Part shown: positions 27,181-38,299 of the stretch, piece after piece
Numbering within the stretch: position 1 is the stretch's first letter
How the letters are laid out: the number at the start of each line of letters is the position of its first letter
Source: Jiella mangrovi
Lineage (GTDB): Bacteria > Pseudomonadota > Alphaproteobacteria > Rhizobiales > Rhizobiaceae
Direction of reading: 5' to 3'
NCBI RefSeq assembly: GCF_017815135.1
Contig: NZ_JAGJCF010000001.1
Location: 558,001 to 622,000 of the forward strand
DNA length: 64,000 bases
Notes under the pieces: model-generated
What the model saw: only the letters and a program-made list of their open reading frames with translations
The model's database searches: none
What the model was told of the DNA's origin: nothing
Program-made: the position numbers and the translations under genes

Positions 27181-27813
27181 TCAGGCCTCAGTGCGGGCGG
27201 GAGCGGCAATTTGCAAGAGCGCCTCTCCTGCCGCGACCATGCGCTCCATCGGCATGCTCATGAAGACGTCGGGGAGCGGCGGGTGGGCGACGAGCTCACC
27301 GACAGCCTCGTCGCTGGACGGCAGATGAAAGAAACCGAATTGCCTCACCCCGAGACCGTTCGCCCCAAGGGCCAGCCGGTACAGCGTGTCGTTGCAGAGA
27401 TAGCTGCCGGCGTTCGACGACCATTCGAAGTCGATGCCGGCGCCGCGCAAAGCCGCCGCAACGGCAACCCAGTCGAGACGGCATGGCAGAATTTCAGGCC
27501 CGTCGCCGATCGAGGGCCCTGCGGGAAAAGCACCGACGGCATCCGCCCGCCCGAGTTCGCGGCGGTTGCGGGCACAAAGCTCGATCCGGAACCGCTCGGC
27601 CCGAAGGTGCGCTCCGAACATCAGCACCGTGTGCGGACGCCGGGTTTCAATCGTATATTTCAGCTGCGGCCAGCTCTCCTCCCATGCAACGGGAAGCACG
27701 GCAGCCGCGCCGCCCGCTTCTGCCAGCTGCGGTGCGAGCGTCTCGATCAGGTCTTGTGACGGATTGCGGGCAACACCGGGGAAGGCAGAGAAGCCGACGA
27801 CGAGGAACGACAT
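27181..27813 (-). CDS. pcp: Pyroglutamyl-peptidase I family protein (peptidase C15)
   Basis: 210 aa, usual for the family. It begins VVGFSAFPGVARNPSQ, the characteristic substrate-loop region. The catalytic triad is visible: Glu78 in FRIELCARN, Cys140 in SNAGSYLCNDTLY, and His163 in GFFHLPSS. The enzyme removes N-terminal pyroglutamate from peptides in the cytoplasm. Overall sequence is more diverged than E. coli Pcp, so pyrrolidone carboxyl-peptidase-like is the safest reading. Its stop is 33 bp ahead of the methyltransferase start on the same strand. Confidence 0.85.
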   Translation of the reverse strand: MSFLVVGFSAFPGVARNPSQDLIETLAPQLAEAGGAAAVLPVAWEESWPQLKYTIETRRPHTVLMFGAHLRAERFRIELCARNRRELGRADAVGAFPAGPSIGDGPEILPCRLDWVAVAAALRGAGIDFEWSSNAGSYLCNDTLYRLALGANGLGVRQFGFFHLPSSDEAVGELVAHPPLPDVFMSMPMERMVAAGEALLQIAAPARTEA

Positions 27814-28103
27814 GGACGAATGAATTCCGCTACTTGCTGTCAGAGACGAGAGATGCGTGAAAGCTGTGCCGCAATGAAACGTGAAGCGCGTCAGAAATCT
27901 TTCACTTGCAATGATGGCGATAAATTAGCATTGTTACGCCTGTTCGGGCAAATTCGCGAACACGGGTAATGGACGAATTGCGTATCGGGAGCGCCTCTCT
28001 CGGGTGGGCCGAAAGGCCTGCGATGTATCGGTTCCTATCCTAGTCAAGACTTGCCTGCCGCCGCCTTCGGGCGCCCATATATGCCAGGATGAGGATTCCG
28101 ATA

Positions 28104-28316
28104 ATGGCACAGACCGGCACGGTCAAATTCTTCAACACCGAAAAAGGTTTCGGGTTCATCAAGCCGGACAATGGCGGTGCGGACATTTTCGTCCACATCT
28201 CGGCGGTCCAGGCCTCCGGTCTGCCGGGCCTCGAAGAGAACCAGAAGGTCTCCTTCGACACCGAGCCGGACAAGCGCGGCAAGGGCCCGAAGGCCGTGAA
28301 CCTGCAGTCGGCCTGA
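28104..28316 (+). CDS. cspA: Cold-shock protein (CspA family)
   Basis: 70 aa, one cold-shock OB-fold. RNP1 is KGFGFIKP and RNP2 is DIFVHISAV. The start is the ATG at 28104 ([11 protein letters not shown]), with GAGGATT upstream; an in-frame ATG at 28089 would add only five residues. CspA-type proteins bind single-stranded nucleic acid and melt RNA structure. About 290 bp without genes precede it, long enough for the structured 5' leader that is typical of this family, including an inverted repeat around 27938-27965 (CCTGTTCG and CGAACACGG). The gene symbol is generic; paralogue identity is unknown. Confidence 0.93.
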   Translation: MAQTGTVKFFNTEKGFGFIKPDNGGADIFVHISAVQASGLPGLEENQKVSFDTEPDKRGKGPKAVNLQSA

Positions 28317-28709
28317 TACCGACACCCGCTTCGAAAAGACAATTGCTCGCCGCGGCCCGGCTTCGGCGAGTGAAACGACACGGCGCCTTCGAGGCGACGT
28401 ACCCTATCGATCGCGAATCCTCTCAAGGCGCGGCGGCGGTGGCCCAGGACTGATCCGGGCAATCGCCGGTTGCGCCTTTTCCTTGTGTCGGCCGGCCTCT
28501 GTCAGCCTGCTTCTGTCGCAGGTCGCGGTCGCCTGACGGGTCAGCGCCGCCGGCCCCAGAGCGTCCTGATCCGATTTGGCACACAGCCACCCCGGACCGA
28601 AGACCGGTGTCGATTTCCGACAAGCAGTCTTGGTGATGTGACAGTCTGCCAGCGTCGCTTCTTTTCCTTCGAATGGCGGCAGAACGCTACGCGGCGCGCG
28701 CCTTGCGGC
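28317..28709. other. Non-coding region after the cold-shock gene
   Basis: 393 bp between convergent cspA and the CcrM gene. A CTCGCCG/CGGCGAG stem occurs about 30-60 bp after the cspA stop but has no T-tract. No gene with ribosome binding site and sensible composition is seen. Confidence 0.4.
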
Positions 28710-29861
<1,152 letters not shown>

Positions 29862-30129
29862 CTACGCGAGGAACACTAGTCTGCAGCATGGTTACCGAGC
29901 AGGGTAAACAATCGATAAAATCCGCAGATGATTTCGCGCTTCGGTGAAAAATGCGGGTTTCTGCCCACCCGCCGATGCCGGTCCCGGCGGAGCTTTCCGC
30001 AACAGTGACGAAGCCGCACCCTGCGCCCTGCATGGTTTTGCACCCGGTGCCCGTCGTGCTACCGCAGGACCGAGAACACTCACGATATTTTTCTCGAACA
30101 GTCTTCGTGAAACCGCGAAAAGGCCAGAC

Positions 30130-30810
30130 ATGCCACAGCCACAACTCCTCATCTTCGATTGCGACGGCGTGCTCATCGATTCGGAGGTGATCGCGGCGAA
30201 GGTTCAGTGCGAACTGATGCGCGAGGAAGGCATCGACCTCGACGCTGCAGACCTTGCTCAGCGCTTTGCCGGCCTGACCTGGCCGGCGATCGTCGAAAGG
30301 CTGAAAGAGGAGACCGGGCACCGCTTCAGCCAGGCCTTCATGCAGCGCGTCGACGACGAGATCGACAGGCGCCTCGGCACGGAAGCCGAGGAAATCGCCG
30401 GCGCGCACGAAATGCTCGACCGGCTGGAAATGACCCGCTGCATCTGCTCCAATTCCAGCGCCGCGCGGCTCGAACTCGAACTCGACCATGTCGGGCTCTG
30501 GGATCGCTTCCGTCCCTACGTCTTTAGCGCCATCGACATCGGCAAGGCCAAGCCGGAACCGGACATTTTCCTGCATGCCTTGAAAGTCTTCGACGTGCGC
30601 GCCGAAAACGCGATCGTCCTCGAGGATTCGGTTCATGGCGTCGCCGGCGCCAGAGCGGCGGGCTGCCGTGTTGTCGGATTTACCGGCGCAAGCCACAGCT
30701 ATCCCGGCCATGCCGACGCCCTGACCGAAGCCGGCGCCGAGACGGTGATCAGCCGGCTTGCGGATTACCCGGCGGTCGTCGAGGTCCTGGGAGACTGGCA
30801 GGACGGGTAA
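30130..30810 (+). CDS. HAD-superfamily hydrolase (beta-phosphoglucomutase/phosphatase type)
   Basis: 226 aa. Motif I is FDCDGVLIDSE (nucleophile Asp plus acid/base Asp), motif II CSNSS, motif III Lys in GKAKPEPDIF and motif IV LEDSVHGVAGARAAG, with a helical cap inserted after motif I. This is the subfamily I HAD pattern of small sugar-phosphate phosphatases, phosphoglycolate-type phosphatases and beta-phosphoglucomutase. The substrate is not determinable. The start is the ATG at 30130; the open frame to 29944 has no ribosome binding site. Single gene, divergent from ccrM. Confidence 0.88.
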   Translation: MPQPQLLIFDCDGVLIDSEVIAAKVQCELMREEGIDLDAADLAQRFAGLTWPAIVERLKEETGHRFSQAFMQRVDDEIDRRLGTEAEEIAGAHEMLDRLEMTRCICSNSSAARLELELDHVGLWDRFRPYVFSAIDIGKAKPEPDIFLHALKVFDVRAENAIVLEDSVHGVAGARAAGCRVVGFTGASHSYPGHADALTEAGAETVISRLADYPAVVEVLGDWQDG

Positions 30811-31120
30811 CGCCCGCCCGGCCCCCGGCGGCCACAAAGCGGCCGGCCGCTCAAGGCGCCCGCCGAAATTCCAGCGAAATGCCCTGCAGCTCGACGCACA
30901 GCCGTCTTTCGGCCCCGCGTCTCGCCGCAAATGCCGGCTCATCGCCCCGTCCGGGCGGAATTCGGATGCCTTCGATGCTGGCCGATCGCTCGAAGCGCCA
31001 ATCGTCAGAGACTGAAAGCAAGGCAAGCCGGCCGATCGACCGGGCTGTTCACTTTTCGGCATCGCGACAGCGATCGCCCGGCCGTCGCGCGGCGATCGTT
31101 CTCAGGATGATGGCAGCTAT
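30811..31120. other. Non-coding region
   Basis: 310 bp between convergent genes (HAD hydrolase and lipoprotein). Nothing with coding support and no clear terminator. Confidence 0.4.
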
Positions 31121-31684
31121 TCAGCCCTGCTTCGGCGGGCCTTCGTCGAAGCCTGTGTAGATGGCGATGCCGCCGGTCGCCGGGGGAATGACGATCTTGT
31201 CTTCCACAAAGCGGAAAGTTCTGGCGGTGCCCCCCTTTTCGACCGGCACGGAGAGCTTTCCGAGATTGGAGTAGATCACCCCGTCCTGTCCGACCACGGC
31301 GACGCGGATCGGCAGTTCGACGCTGCGGTTCTTCGCCGCGCGGCCGGGCATAAGACGACCCTCGACCCCGACCGTGATATGCAGCTTGCCGTCGACGATC
31401 CGACAGTCGCGCTTTGCATTGACGATCACCGCCTGATAATCGAGCGCCTCGTCCACTTTCTTCTGGAGGGTGGACGTGCCTTCACGGATCGAGGCTTGCG
31501 GGCAGTAGCGCGCTTCCGTTCCTTCCGCTGCGGCGGTCTCGACGGGTGTGTCCGCAGATTGTTGAGAAGCGGCTGGCGGGAGGCCGAGATCGGTGTTGGT
31601 GACCTCGTTCGCGGTCGTACACGACGCAAGGCCCGCTGCGAGCGCCGCGACGATGAGGTTCCGGGTGACCGGCACTGTAGGCAT
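31121..31684 (-). CDS. Putative lipoprotein of unknown function
   Basis: 187 aa with a lipoprotein signal peptide: hydrophobic LIVAALAAGLA followed by the lipobox LASC at residues 19-22. A low-complexity Ala/Gln/Thr linker (about 25-58) leads to a beta-rich domain with Cys in YCPQASIRE and DCRIVDGKLHITVGVEGR. Similar lipoproteins are common in Rhizobiales and have no known function. It probably sits in the outer membrane or periplasm. It is divergent from thrC, 129 bp away. Confidence 0.8.
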   Translation of the reverse strand: MPTVPVTRNLIVAALAAGLASCTTANEVTNTDLGLPPAASQQSADTPVETAAAEGTEARYCPQASIREGTSTLQKKVDEALDYQAVIVNAKRDCRIVDGKLHITVGVEGRLMPGRAAKNRSVELPIRVAVVGQDGVIYSNLGKLSVPVEKGGTARTFRFVEDKIVIPPATGGIAIYTGFDEGPPKQG

Positions 31685-31813
31685 CGCTGGGTTCTTCCCT
31701 TACTGTGAGGGGCCGTTCTATATCAGCCCGGCCCCGCATAGGCGACAGGGCAGGCGGGCGGCAAGGCGAACAGCGCGATTTCCAACGCGGGTTCGGCAGG
31801 GAGTTTTGAAGAC

Positions 31814-33238
31814 GTGAAGTATGTGAGTACGCGCGGCGAGGCGCCGGTTCTCGGCTTCGCCGATGCCCTCCTGAAGGGACTTGCGGCCGATGGCGGCCTC
31901 TACGTGCCGCAGAGCTGGCCGCAGCTGTCGCCCGAAACGATCGAAGGTTTTGCCGGCCGGCCCTATGCGGATGTCGCCGAAGCGGTGTTTCGTCCCTTCG
32001 TCGGTGACGACATCCCGGCCGATGCGCTGAGGGCGATGATCGACGAGGCCTATGGCACCTTCGCCCATCCCGCCGTGGCGCCGCTGGTCCAGATCGGGCC
32101 GAAACATTTCGTTCTCGAGCTCTTCCACGGGCCGACGCTGGCGTTCAAGGACGTCGCCATGCAGCTGATTGCCCGGCTGATGGACCACGTCCTCGAGGAG
32201 CGGGGCGAACGCGCGACCATCGTCGGCGCCACGTCTGGCGATACCGGCGGCGCGGCGATCGCGGCTTTCGCGGGCGGCGAGCGCACCGATCTCTTCATCC
32301 TGTTCCCGACCGGCCGTGTCTCGCCGGTGCAGCAGCGGCAGATGACGACGTCGGGGGCTGGAAACGTCCATGCCGTGGCCGTCGACGGTCACTTCGACGA
32401 CTGCCAGGCGCTGGTCAAGTCGATGTTCGCAGACCGCCGTTTTGCCGGCGAGGTCCGGCTGTCGGGCGTCAACTCGATCAACTGGGGTCGGATCATGGCC
32501 CAGATCGTCTACTATTTCACCGCCGCCGCGAGCCTCGGCGCCCCCCGGCGCAAGATCGCCTTCACGGTCCCGACCGGCAATTTCGGCGACATCTTCGCCG
32601 GCTTCGCCGCCATGCGCATGGGCCTGCCGGTGGAAAAACTGGTGATCGCCACCAACGCCAACGACATCCTCGCCCGCACGCTTGCGACCGGCCGCTACGA
32701 GAAGGGCGACGTCCACGCGACCATGTCGCCCTCGATGGATATCCAGGTATCCTCGAATTTCGAGCGGCTGATCTTCGAAGCGAGCGGCCGCGACGCCGGC
32801 CTTGTGCGTCGCCTGATGTCCGGCCTCTCGCAATCGGGCGGCTTCGACCTGCCACACGAGGTGCTTGCCGCGATGCGCGAGACCTTCGATGCCGGGGCGA
32901 GCGACGAGGCGGCGACGGCGACGACGATCGCGCGCGTTCTCAAGGCGAACGCCTATCTCCTCGATCCCCATACGGCGGTCGGCGTGCATGTCGCGGAAGA
33001 GATGCTGGCGAGCGATGCGGCGAACGGGACGGCGATGATTACCCTCGGCACCGCCCATCCGGCAAAGTTTCCAGAGGCCGTGAAGCGCGCCGCAGGCATC
33101 GAGCCGGCCTTGCCGCCGGCCCATGCCGGGCTGATGGAACGGGCCGAGCGCTTCGACCATCTGCCGGCCGATCTTGGCGCGATCGAGGACTACATCAGGG
33201 CAAGAACCAGAGCCGAGACGGCGGGAGACAGGACATGA
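31814..33238 (+). CDS. thrC: Threonine synthase
   Basis: 474 aa, the long (fungal/enterobacterial) form. It begins MKYVSTRGEAPVLGFADALL, and the PLP lysine lies in LAFKDVAMQL (about residue 115). It also shows ATSGDTGGAAI and NSINWGRIMAQIVYY, typical of ThrC. It converts O-phosphohomoserine to threonine. The stop overlaps the M16 peptidase start by 4 bp (ATGA), so they form an operon, an arrangement usual in Rhizobiales. ThrB, the previous step, is encoded at 43285. Confidence 0.96.
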   Translation: MKYVSTRGEAPVLGFADALLKGLAADGGLYVPQSWPQLSPETIEGFAGRPYADVAEAVFRPFVGDDIPADALRAMIDEAYGTFAHPAVAPLVQIGPKHFVLELFHGPTLAFKDVAMQLIARLMDHVLEERGERATIVGATSGDTGGAAIAAFAGGERTDLFILFPTGRVSPVQQRQMTTSGAGNVHAVAVDGHFDDCQALVKSMFADRRFAGEVRLSGVNSINWGRIMAQIVYYFTAAASLGAPRRKIAFTVPTGNFGDIFAGFAAMRMGLPVEKLVIATNANDILARTLATGRYEKGDVHATMSPSMDIQVSSNFERLIFEASGRDAGLVRRLMSGLSQSGGFDLPHEVLAAMRETFDAGASDEAATATTIARVLKANAYLLDPHTAVGVHVAEEMLASDAANGTAMITLGTAHPAKFPEAVKRAAGIEPALPPAHAGLMERAERFDHLPADLGAIEDYIRARTRAETAGDRT

Positions 33239-34536
33239 GCGTCGAAATCACCCGGCTCGCCAACGGCCTGACCATCGCGACCGAGACCATGCCGACGCTG
33301 GAGAGCGCCGCGCTCGGCATCTGGGTCAAGGCCGGCGCCCGCGACGAGCGGCCGAACGAGCACGGCATCGCCCATCTCCTCGAACACATGGCCTTCAAGG
33401 GCACCAGCCGGCGCACGGCGCGCCAGATCGCCGAGGAGATCGAGGATGTCGGCGGCGATCTCAACGCCGCCACCAGCGTCGAGACCACCTCCTACTATGC
33501 CCGCGTCCTGAAGAACGACGTGCCGCTGGCCATCGACATGCTCACCGACATCCTGGTCGATTCGCGCTTCGACGAGGCCGAACTCGAACGCGAGCAGCAG
33601 GTCATCCTGCAGGAGATCGGTGCGGCCGAGGACACACCCGACGACATCGTCTTCGATCATTTCCAGGAAGCGGCCTTCAAGAACCAGATCATCGGCCGCC
33701 CGATCCTCGGCACGCGCCAGACGGTGAAATCCTTCACGCCGGACGATCTGAGAAGATATCTCGCCCGTCATTATGGCCCCGACCGGATGGTCGTCGCGGC
33801 GGCCGGCGCGGTCTCCCACAAGGCCGTCGTCGAACAGGTGGCGGCGGCGCTCGGCTCCGACGCCACGCCGGCCCCCGTCGCCAGCGAAGCGCGCACCCCG
33901 GCAAGCTATGTCGGTGGCGAATATCGCCAGAGCCGTGAGCTTGCCGACGCTCAGATGGTTCTCGGCTTCGAAGGCCGAGCCTATTACGCGCGCGACTTCT
34001 ATGCCTCGCAGGTGCTGTCGCTGATCCTCGGCGGCGGCATGTCGTCGCGCCTCTTCCAGGAGGTGCGCGAGCGGCGGGGCCTCTGCTACGCGATCTACGC
34101 CTTCCATTGGAGCTTTTCCGATTCCGGCGTCTTCGGCATCCACGCAGCGACGGGCGAGGACGAACTCGCCGAACTCGCCCCGGTCATCATCGACGAACTC
34201 ATCGAGGCGGCGAACGGCATCTCCGAGGCCGAGGTGACGAGGGCAAGGGCGCAGATGCGGGCAAGCCTCCTGATGTCCCAGGAAAGCCCGGCATCGCGCG
34301 CCGGCCAGATTGCCCGGCAGCTGATGTTCAACGGCGAGGTCATCCCCAATGACGAGCTGATCGCCCGGCTCGACGCGATCACCGCGCCGAGGCTCGCCGA
34401 TCTGGCCGGCCGGCTGTTCACCGGATCGACGCCGACGCTGGCCGCCATCGGCCCCGTGTCTCGGCTGCCCACTCTCGACGCGCTCGGCAGCCGCCTTGAC
34501 GCGATGCCCCGGATGAAGGTCGCGGCGGGAGCCTAG
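33235..34536 (+). CDS. M16 family zinc peptidase (processing-peptidase-like)
   Basis: 433 aa. The inverted zinc motif HxxEH is HLLEH in HGIAHLLEHMAFKGT (residues about 43-57), and the distal Glu of the site is probably in the LEREQQVILQEI helix. The C-terminal half has GGGMSSRLFQEVRERRGLCY, typical of the second M16 domain. It resembles mitochondrial processing peptidase beta and the bacterial PqqL/YmxG group. No signal peptide, so a cytoplasmic peptidase. Its start overlaps thrC, and a GNAT gene follows 79 bp later. Confidence 0.92.
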   Translation: MSVEITRLANGLTIATETMPTLESAALGIWVKAGARDERPNEHGIAHLLEHMAFKGTSRRTARQIAEEIEDVGGDLNAATSVETTSYYARVLKNDVPLAIDMLTDILVDSRFDEAELEREQQVILQEIGAAEDTPDDIVFDHFQEAAFKNQIIGRPILGTRQTVKSFTPDDLRRYLARHYGPDRMVVAAAGAVSHKAVVEQVAAALGSDATPAPVASEARTPASYVGGEYRQSRELADAQMVLGFEGRAYYARDFYASQVLSLILGGGMSSRLFQEVRERRGLCYAIYAFHWSFSDSGVFGIHAATGEDELAELAPVIIDELIEAANGISEAEVTRARAQMRASLLMSQESPASRAGQIARQLMFNGEVIPNDELIARLDAITAPRLADLAGRLFTGSTPTLAAIGPVSRLPTLDALGSRLDAMPRMKVAAGA

Positions 34537-34615
34537 AAACGGAACGCTCCGGCTGCCCGCGCCTTCGGGCAGGCAGAGCGCCCTTTTTAAGCCCCGCCCC
34601 AAACCAGCACGCGCC

Positions 34616-35233
34616 ATGAGCCTGATCGATCACCTCAGCCGGCCGAACCTGCCCATCCTGACCGGCGACGGTGTCGTCCTTCGCCTGCCCCGCCGCTCGG
34701 ACTTCGCCGCATGGCGTTCCTTGCGCGAGGAAAGCCGCAGCTTCCTGACACCCTGGGAACCGGTCTGGACCCCCGACGAACTCACATGGCCTTCGTTTCG
34801 CCGCCGTATTGCCCGCTATTATCAGGAAGCGCGAGAAGGCAGCGGCTACAGCTTCTTCGTCTTCGACGATGCGGGAACCACCCTCCTCGGCGGCGTCAGC
34901 GTCGGCCATGTCAGGCGCGGCGTTGCCCAGTCCTGCATCCTCGGCTACTGGATGGGCGAGCGTTTTGCCGGCAAGGGCCACATGCGCAGGGCCGTTGATA
35001 CCGTCAAGCTCTTCGCCTTCGGGGTCGAGGGGCTGCACCGCATCGAGGCGGCATGCCTGCCACGCAATCAACGCTCGATCCGGCTTCTCGAAAGATGCGG
35101 CTTTTCCAACGAGGGTCATCTGCGTGGTTACCTTAAGATCGCCGGCCGCTGGGAAGACCATTGCCTCTACGCGCTGCTTCAAGAAGAATGGCAGGGTTCG
35201 GCGGGCAACGTCCGGCAACAGCTTCCGGCATAG
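34616..35233 (+). CDS. GNAT N-acetyltransferase (RimJ/RimL type)
   Basis: 205 aa. The fold is GNAT with N-terminal LRLPRRSDFAAWRSLREES, acetyl-CoA loop region in GERFAGKGHMRRAV, and LPRNQRSIRLLERCGFSNEG, which is the hallmark of RimJ/RimL ribosomal-protein acetyltransferases. It probably acetylates the N-terminus of a ribosomal protein or another primary amine. It lies after thrC and the M16 peptidase on the same strand, 79 bp away, and is likely co-transcribed. Confidence 0.9.
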   Translation: MSLIDHLSRPNLPILTGDGVVLRLPRRSDFAAWRSLREESRSFLTPWEPVWTPDELTWPSFRRRIARYYQEAREGSGYSFFVFDDAGTTLLGGVSVGHVRRGVAQSCILGYWMGERFAGKGHMRRAVDTVKLFAFGVEGLHRIEAACLPRNQRSIRLLERCGFSNEGHLRGYLKIAGRWEDHCLYALLQEEWQGSAGNVRQQLPA

Positions 35234-35404
35234 GTCGGCGGTTAGGGTCGGCGCATAGGGATTGACTTGCGGCTTCACCTTGCTGCCAAAAGCCACGGCT
35301 GGCCGTGGGGCGGACGGATGCGGCGGAAACGAAACTGTGCGGCCGGCTCACAGCCGACGCCGATCGAACGGCCCGAGACGGCCGAGAAGAAAGCGCCGGG
35401 GGGC

Positions 35405-38299
35405 ATGCATTTCATCAATCTGCGTCGGCTGATACCCTTCGTCCTCTGCAGTCTCGTCCTCGTCGCCGGATGGGTCGCGCCGGCTTTGGCTCTCGAGCCG
35501 GTCAGCGTTTCGAGCGAAGACGTCGCGGTCGACCTCAAGCCCGCGACCGACATCTATTACGGCCAGGGCCGCAATTTTCAGGTGACCACCGTACCGGGCG
35601 CCGACGGCATCGTCCGGCGGATCGAGGTCGAGGCGAAGTCGCCCTCGCCTTCCGGAAACTGGGCGGTCTTCGCGCTTGCCAACAACACCGACGAGCAGCT
35701 GGACCGTCTGGTCGTCGCCTCGCATTTCCGGCTGGTCAATTCGGGCATCCTTTCGCCGGATCTCGGTTCGCAGCGGATCGCCTCGATCACGCCGAGCCAG
35801 GGCTTCGCCCTCGAGCGCCAGCCGAGCACCGACGCCGACGTCTTCCTCGTCACCCTCGATCCGGGATCCGTCGTCACCTTCGTCGCCGAACTCACGAGTT
35901 CGAAGCTGCCGGAACTCAGGCTCTGGGAGCCGAACGCCTACAAGGACACGATCAACGCCTTCACGCTCTATCGCGGCATCGTCCTTGGTATCGCCGGCCT
36001 GCTCGCGGTGTTCCTGACCATTCTCTTCGTGGTCAAGGGCTCGGCGATGTTCCCGGCGGCGGCGGCACTCGCCTGGGCGGTGCTCGCCTATATCTGCATC
36101 GACTTCGACTTCTGGCAGAAGCTGTTGCCGATCGGGCCTGGCCAGGAGCGCATCTGGCGGGCGGGAACCGAGGTCGCCCTCGCCTTCACTCTGGCGATGT
36201 TCCTCTATGCCTATCTCAATCTCAACCGCTGGCACCGGGCGCTGTCGATCACGCTCCTGGTGTGGATCGTGCTTCTGGCGGGGCTCGGCGGCCTCGCCGT
36301 CTTCGAGCCGGTGGTCGCCTCCGGAATCGCCCGGCTCTCGCTCGCGGCGACCGCGGGCATCGGCCTTGCCCTGATCATCGGCCTGACCTTCCAGGGCTTC
36401 GACCGCGCGGTGATGCTGATTCCGACATGGTGCCTGATCATCCTCTGGCTCGTCGCGAGCTGGATGACGGTCACCGGGCGGATCGACAACGACATCATCC
36501 AGCCGGCGCTGGGCGGCGGCCTCGTCCTCATCGTGCTCCTGATCGGCTTCACGGTGATGCAGCACGGCTTTGCCGGCGGCAGCTTCGCCCAGGGGCTGTT
36601 GTCCGACATGGAGCGGCGGTCCCTCGCCTTGGCGGGTGCCGGCGACGCCGTTTTCGACTGGGACGTCCCGCGCGATCGCATCTTCGTCGGCGCCGACGGG
36701 GACACGCTGGCGGGCATGCCGATCGCGGCGATGAACGGGGCGGCGCGCGACTGGCTGCCCGTCCTGCATCCGGACGATCGCGATCGCTTCAAACTGACCT
36801 TCGACACCGTCATCGAACACCGGCGCGGCCGGATCGTCCAGGAGTTCCGGATCAACGACGAGGACGGCCATTATCACTGGATTCAGCTCCGGGCCCGGCC
36901 TGTGCTCGGCTCGGACGGCGAGGTGATGCGCTGCGTCGGCACGTTGAAGGACGTGACCGATCAGAAGAAGGCCGAAGAGCGCCTTCTGCACGATGCACTG
37001 CACGATCAGCTCACCGGCCTGCCGAACCGGGAATTGTTCGGCGACCGGCTCGAAGCGATCGGCATCCTGGCCGCGACCAGAGACGACGTCCGGCCCACCA
37101 TTTTCGTCATCGACATCGACCGCTTCAAGCAGGTCAATGACGACTTCGGCCTGGCTGTCGGCGACACGATCCTCCTGACGGTCGGCCGGCGGCTGAAGCG
37201 CATCCTGAAGCCGCAGGATTCGCTGGCACGGCTCGGTGGCGACCAGTTCGGTCTGATCCTCGTCTCCCAGAGCGACGTCTCCTCCGTCGCCGCCTTCGCC
37301 GAAACCCTGCGCGAGGCGATCAAGGCGCCGATTTCGCTGGCGGGGCGCGAGATCGTCCTGACCGGCTCTGTCGGGCTTTCGGGCTGGGCGGAGGGTGCGA
37401 CCAGCGAGGAGACGCTGAAGGAAGCGGAACTCGCCATGTATCAGGCCAAGCGCTTCGGCGGCGACCGCATCGAGCCGTTCCGGCCGGCCTACAAGTCCAT
37501 CGGCTCCGGCCGCCTGCAGCTCGAATCGGACCTTCGCCGCGCTTTCGAACGCTCCGAACTCTCCCTCGCCTTCCAGCCGATCGTCGATCTCGACAGCGAG
37601 AAGGTCGCCGGCTTCGAGGCGCTGCTGCGCTGGGAGCATCCGCGACGCGGCGCCATCTCGCCGGCGGAATTCATCCCGATCGCCGAGAATACCAGCCTGA
37701 TCGTTTCCCTCGGACAGTTCGCGCTGGAAGAGGCCGCCAAGCGTCTGGGCGATCTGCACCGGGCGACCGGCGACGACAGCTATTTCATGTCGGTGAACAT
37801 CTCGAGCCGCCAGCTGATCCGGCAGGACCTCATCGCCGATGTGAAAAACGTGATCGACCGCTACAAGCTGTCGGCCTCGCGCCTGAAGCTCGAACTGACC
37901 GAGTCCATGGTGATGGACAATCCCGAGCGCTCGGCCAAGCTTCTGGAAAGACTGCGCGGTCTCGGCGTCGGCCTGTCGCTCGACGATTTCGGCACGGGCT
38001 ATTCCTCGCTCGCCTATCTGATGCGCTTTCCCTTCGATACGTTGAAGATCGACCAGTCCTTCCTGCGCAACAACAACCAGCCGCAGCGGCCGATCATTCT
38101 GCATTCGATCGTGACCATGGCGCATGATCTGGGGCTGAAGGTGGTCGCCGAGGGGGTCGAGAGCGAGAGCGACATCGTCCAGCTGCGTCAGCTGGACTGC
38201 GAATACGCCCAGAGTTTCGCCTTCTCCCCGCCACTCAATTTCGAAATGGCGCGCCGGCTTCTGGTCGATCGCTCCGCGAGTTTGAAGCGGGCGAGCTGA
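35405..38299 (+). CDS. Membrane PAS-GGDEF-EAL cyclic di-GMP phosphodiesterase
   Basis: 964 aa from the ATG at 35405, which opens into a signal-like segment (FVLCSLVLVAGWVAPALA). A periplasmic beta domain (30-180) is followed by about seven TM helices (190-400), as in 7TMR-DISM receptors, then a PAS fold (about 430-535), GGDEF (about 545-700) and EAL (about 715-960). The GGDEF motif is degenerate (GGDQF), so cyclase activity is doubtful. The EAL domain keeps the key residues: FEALLRW, VNISSRQ, ELTES, DDFGTGYSS, LKIDQSF and VAEGVE. Predicted to degrade cyclic di-GMP in response to a periplasmic or membrane signal. The start could be further upstream (35318) but without support. Confidence 0.9.
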   Translation: MHFINLRRLIPFVLCSLVLVAGWVAPALALEPVSVSSEDVAVDLKPATDIYYGQGRNFQVTTVPGADGIVRRIEVEAKSPSPSGNWAVFALANNTDEQLDRLVVASHFRLVNSGILSPDLGSQRIASITPSQGFALERQPSTDADVFLVTLDPGSVVTFVAELTSSKLPELRLWEPNAYKDTINAFTLYRGIVLGIAGLLAVFLTILFVVKGSAMFPAAAALAWAVLAYICIDFDFWQKLLPIGPGQERIWRAGTEVALAFTLAMFLYAYLNLNRWHRALSITLLVWIVLLAGLGGLAVFEPVVASGIARLSLAATAGIGLALIIGLTFQGFDRAVMLIPTWCLIILWLVASWMTVTGRIDNDIIQPALGGGLVLIVLLIGFTVMQHGFAGGSFAQGLLSDMERRSLALAGAGDAVFDWDVPRDRIFVGADGDTLAGMPIAAMNGAARDWLPVLHPDDRDRFKLTFDTVIEHRRGRIVQEFRINDEDGHYHWIQLRARPVLGSDGEVMRCVGTLKDVTDQKKAEERLLHDALHDQLTGLPNRELFGDRLEAIGILAATRDDVRPTIFVIDIDRFKQVNDDFGLAVGDTILLTVGRRLKRILKPQDSLARLGGDQFGLILVSQSDVSSVAAFAETLREAIKAPISLAGREIVLTGSVGLSGWAEGATSEETLKEAELAMYQAKRFGGDRIEPFRPAYKSIGSGRLQLESDLRRAFERSELSLAFQPIVDLDSEKVAGFEALLRWEHPRRGAISPAEFIPIAENTSLIVSLGQFALEEAAKRLGDLHRATGDDSYFMSVNISSRQLIRQDLIADVKNVIDRYKLSASRLKLELTESMVMDNPERSAKLLERLRGLGVGLSLDDFGTGYSSLAYLMRFPFDTLKIDQSFLRNNNQPQRPIILHSIVTMAHDLGLKVVAEGVESESDIVQLRQLDCEYAQSFAFSPPLNFEMARRLLVDRSASLKRAS

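Noticed and set aside
35348-38125. A 925-codon minus-strand frame opposite the GGDEF-EAL gene
   Set aside because: Composition is arginine/glutamate-rich noise, while the plus strand encodes all domain motifs.
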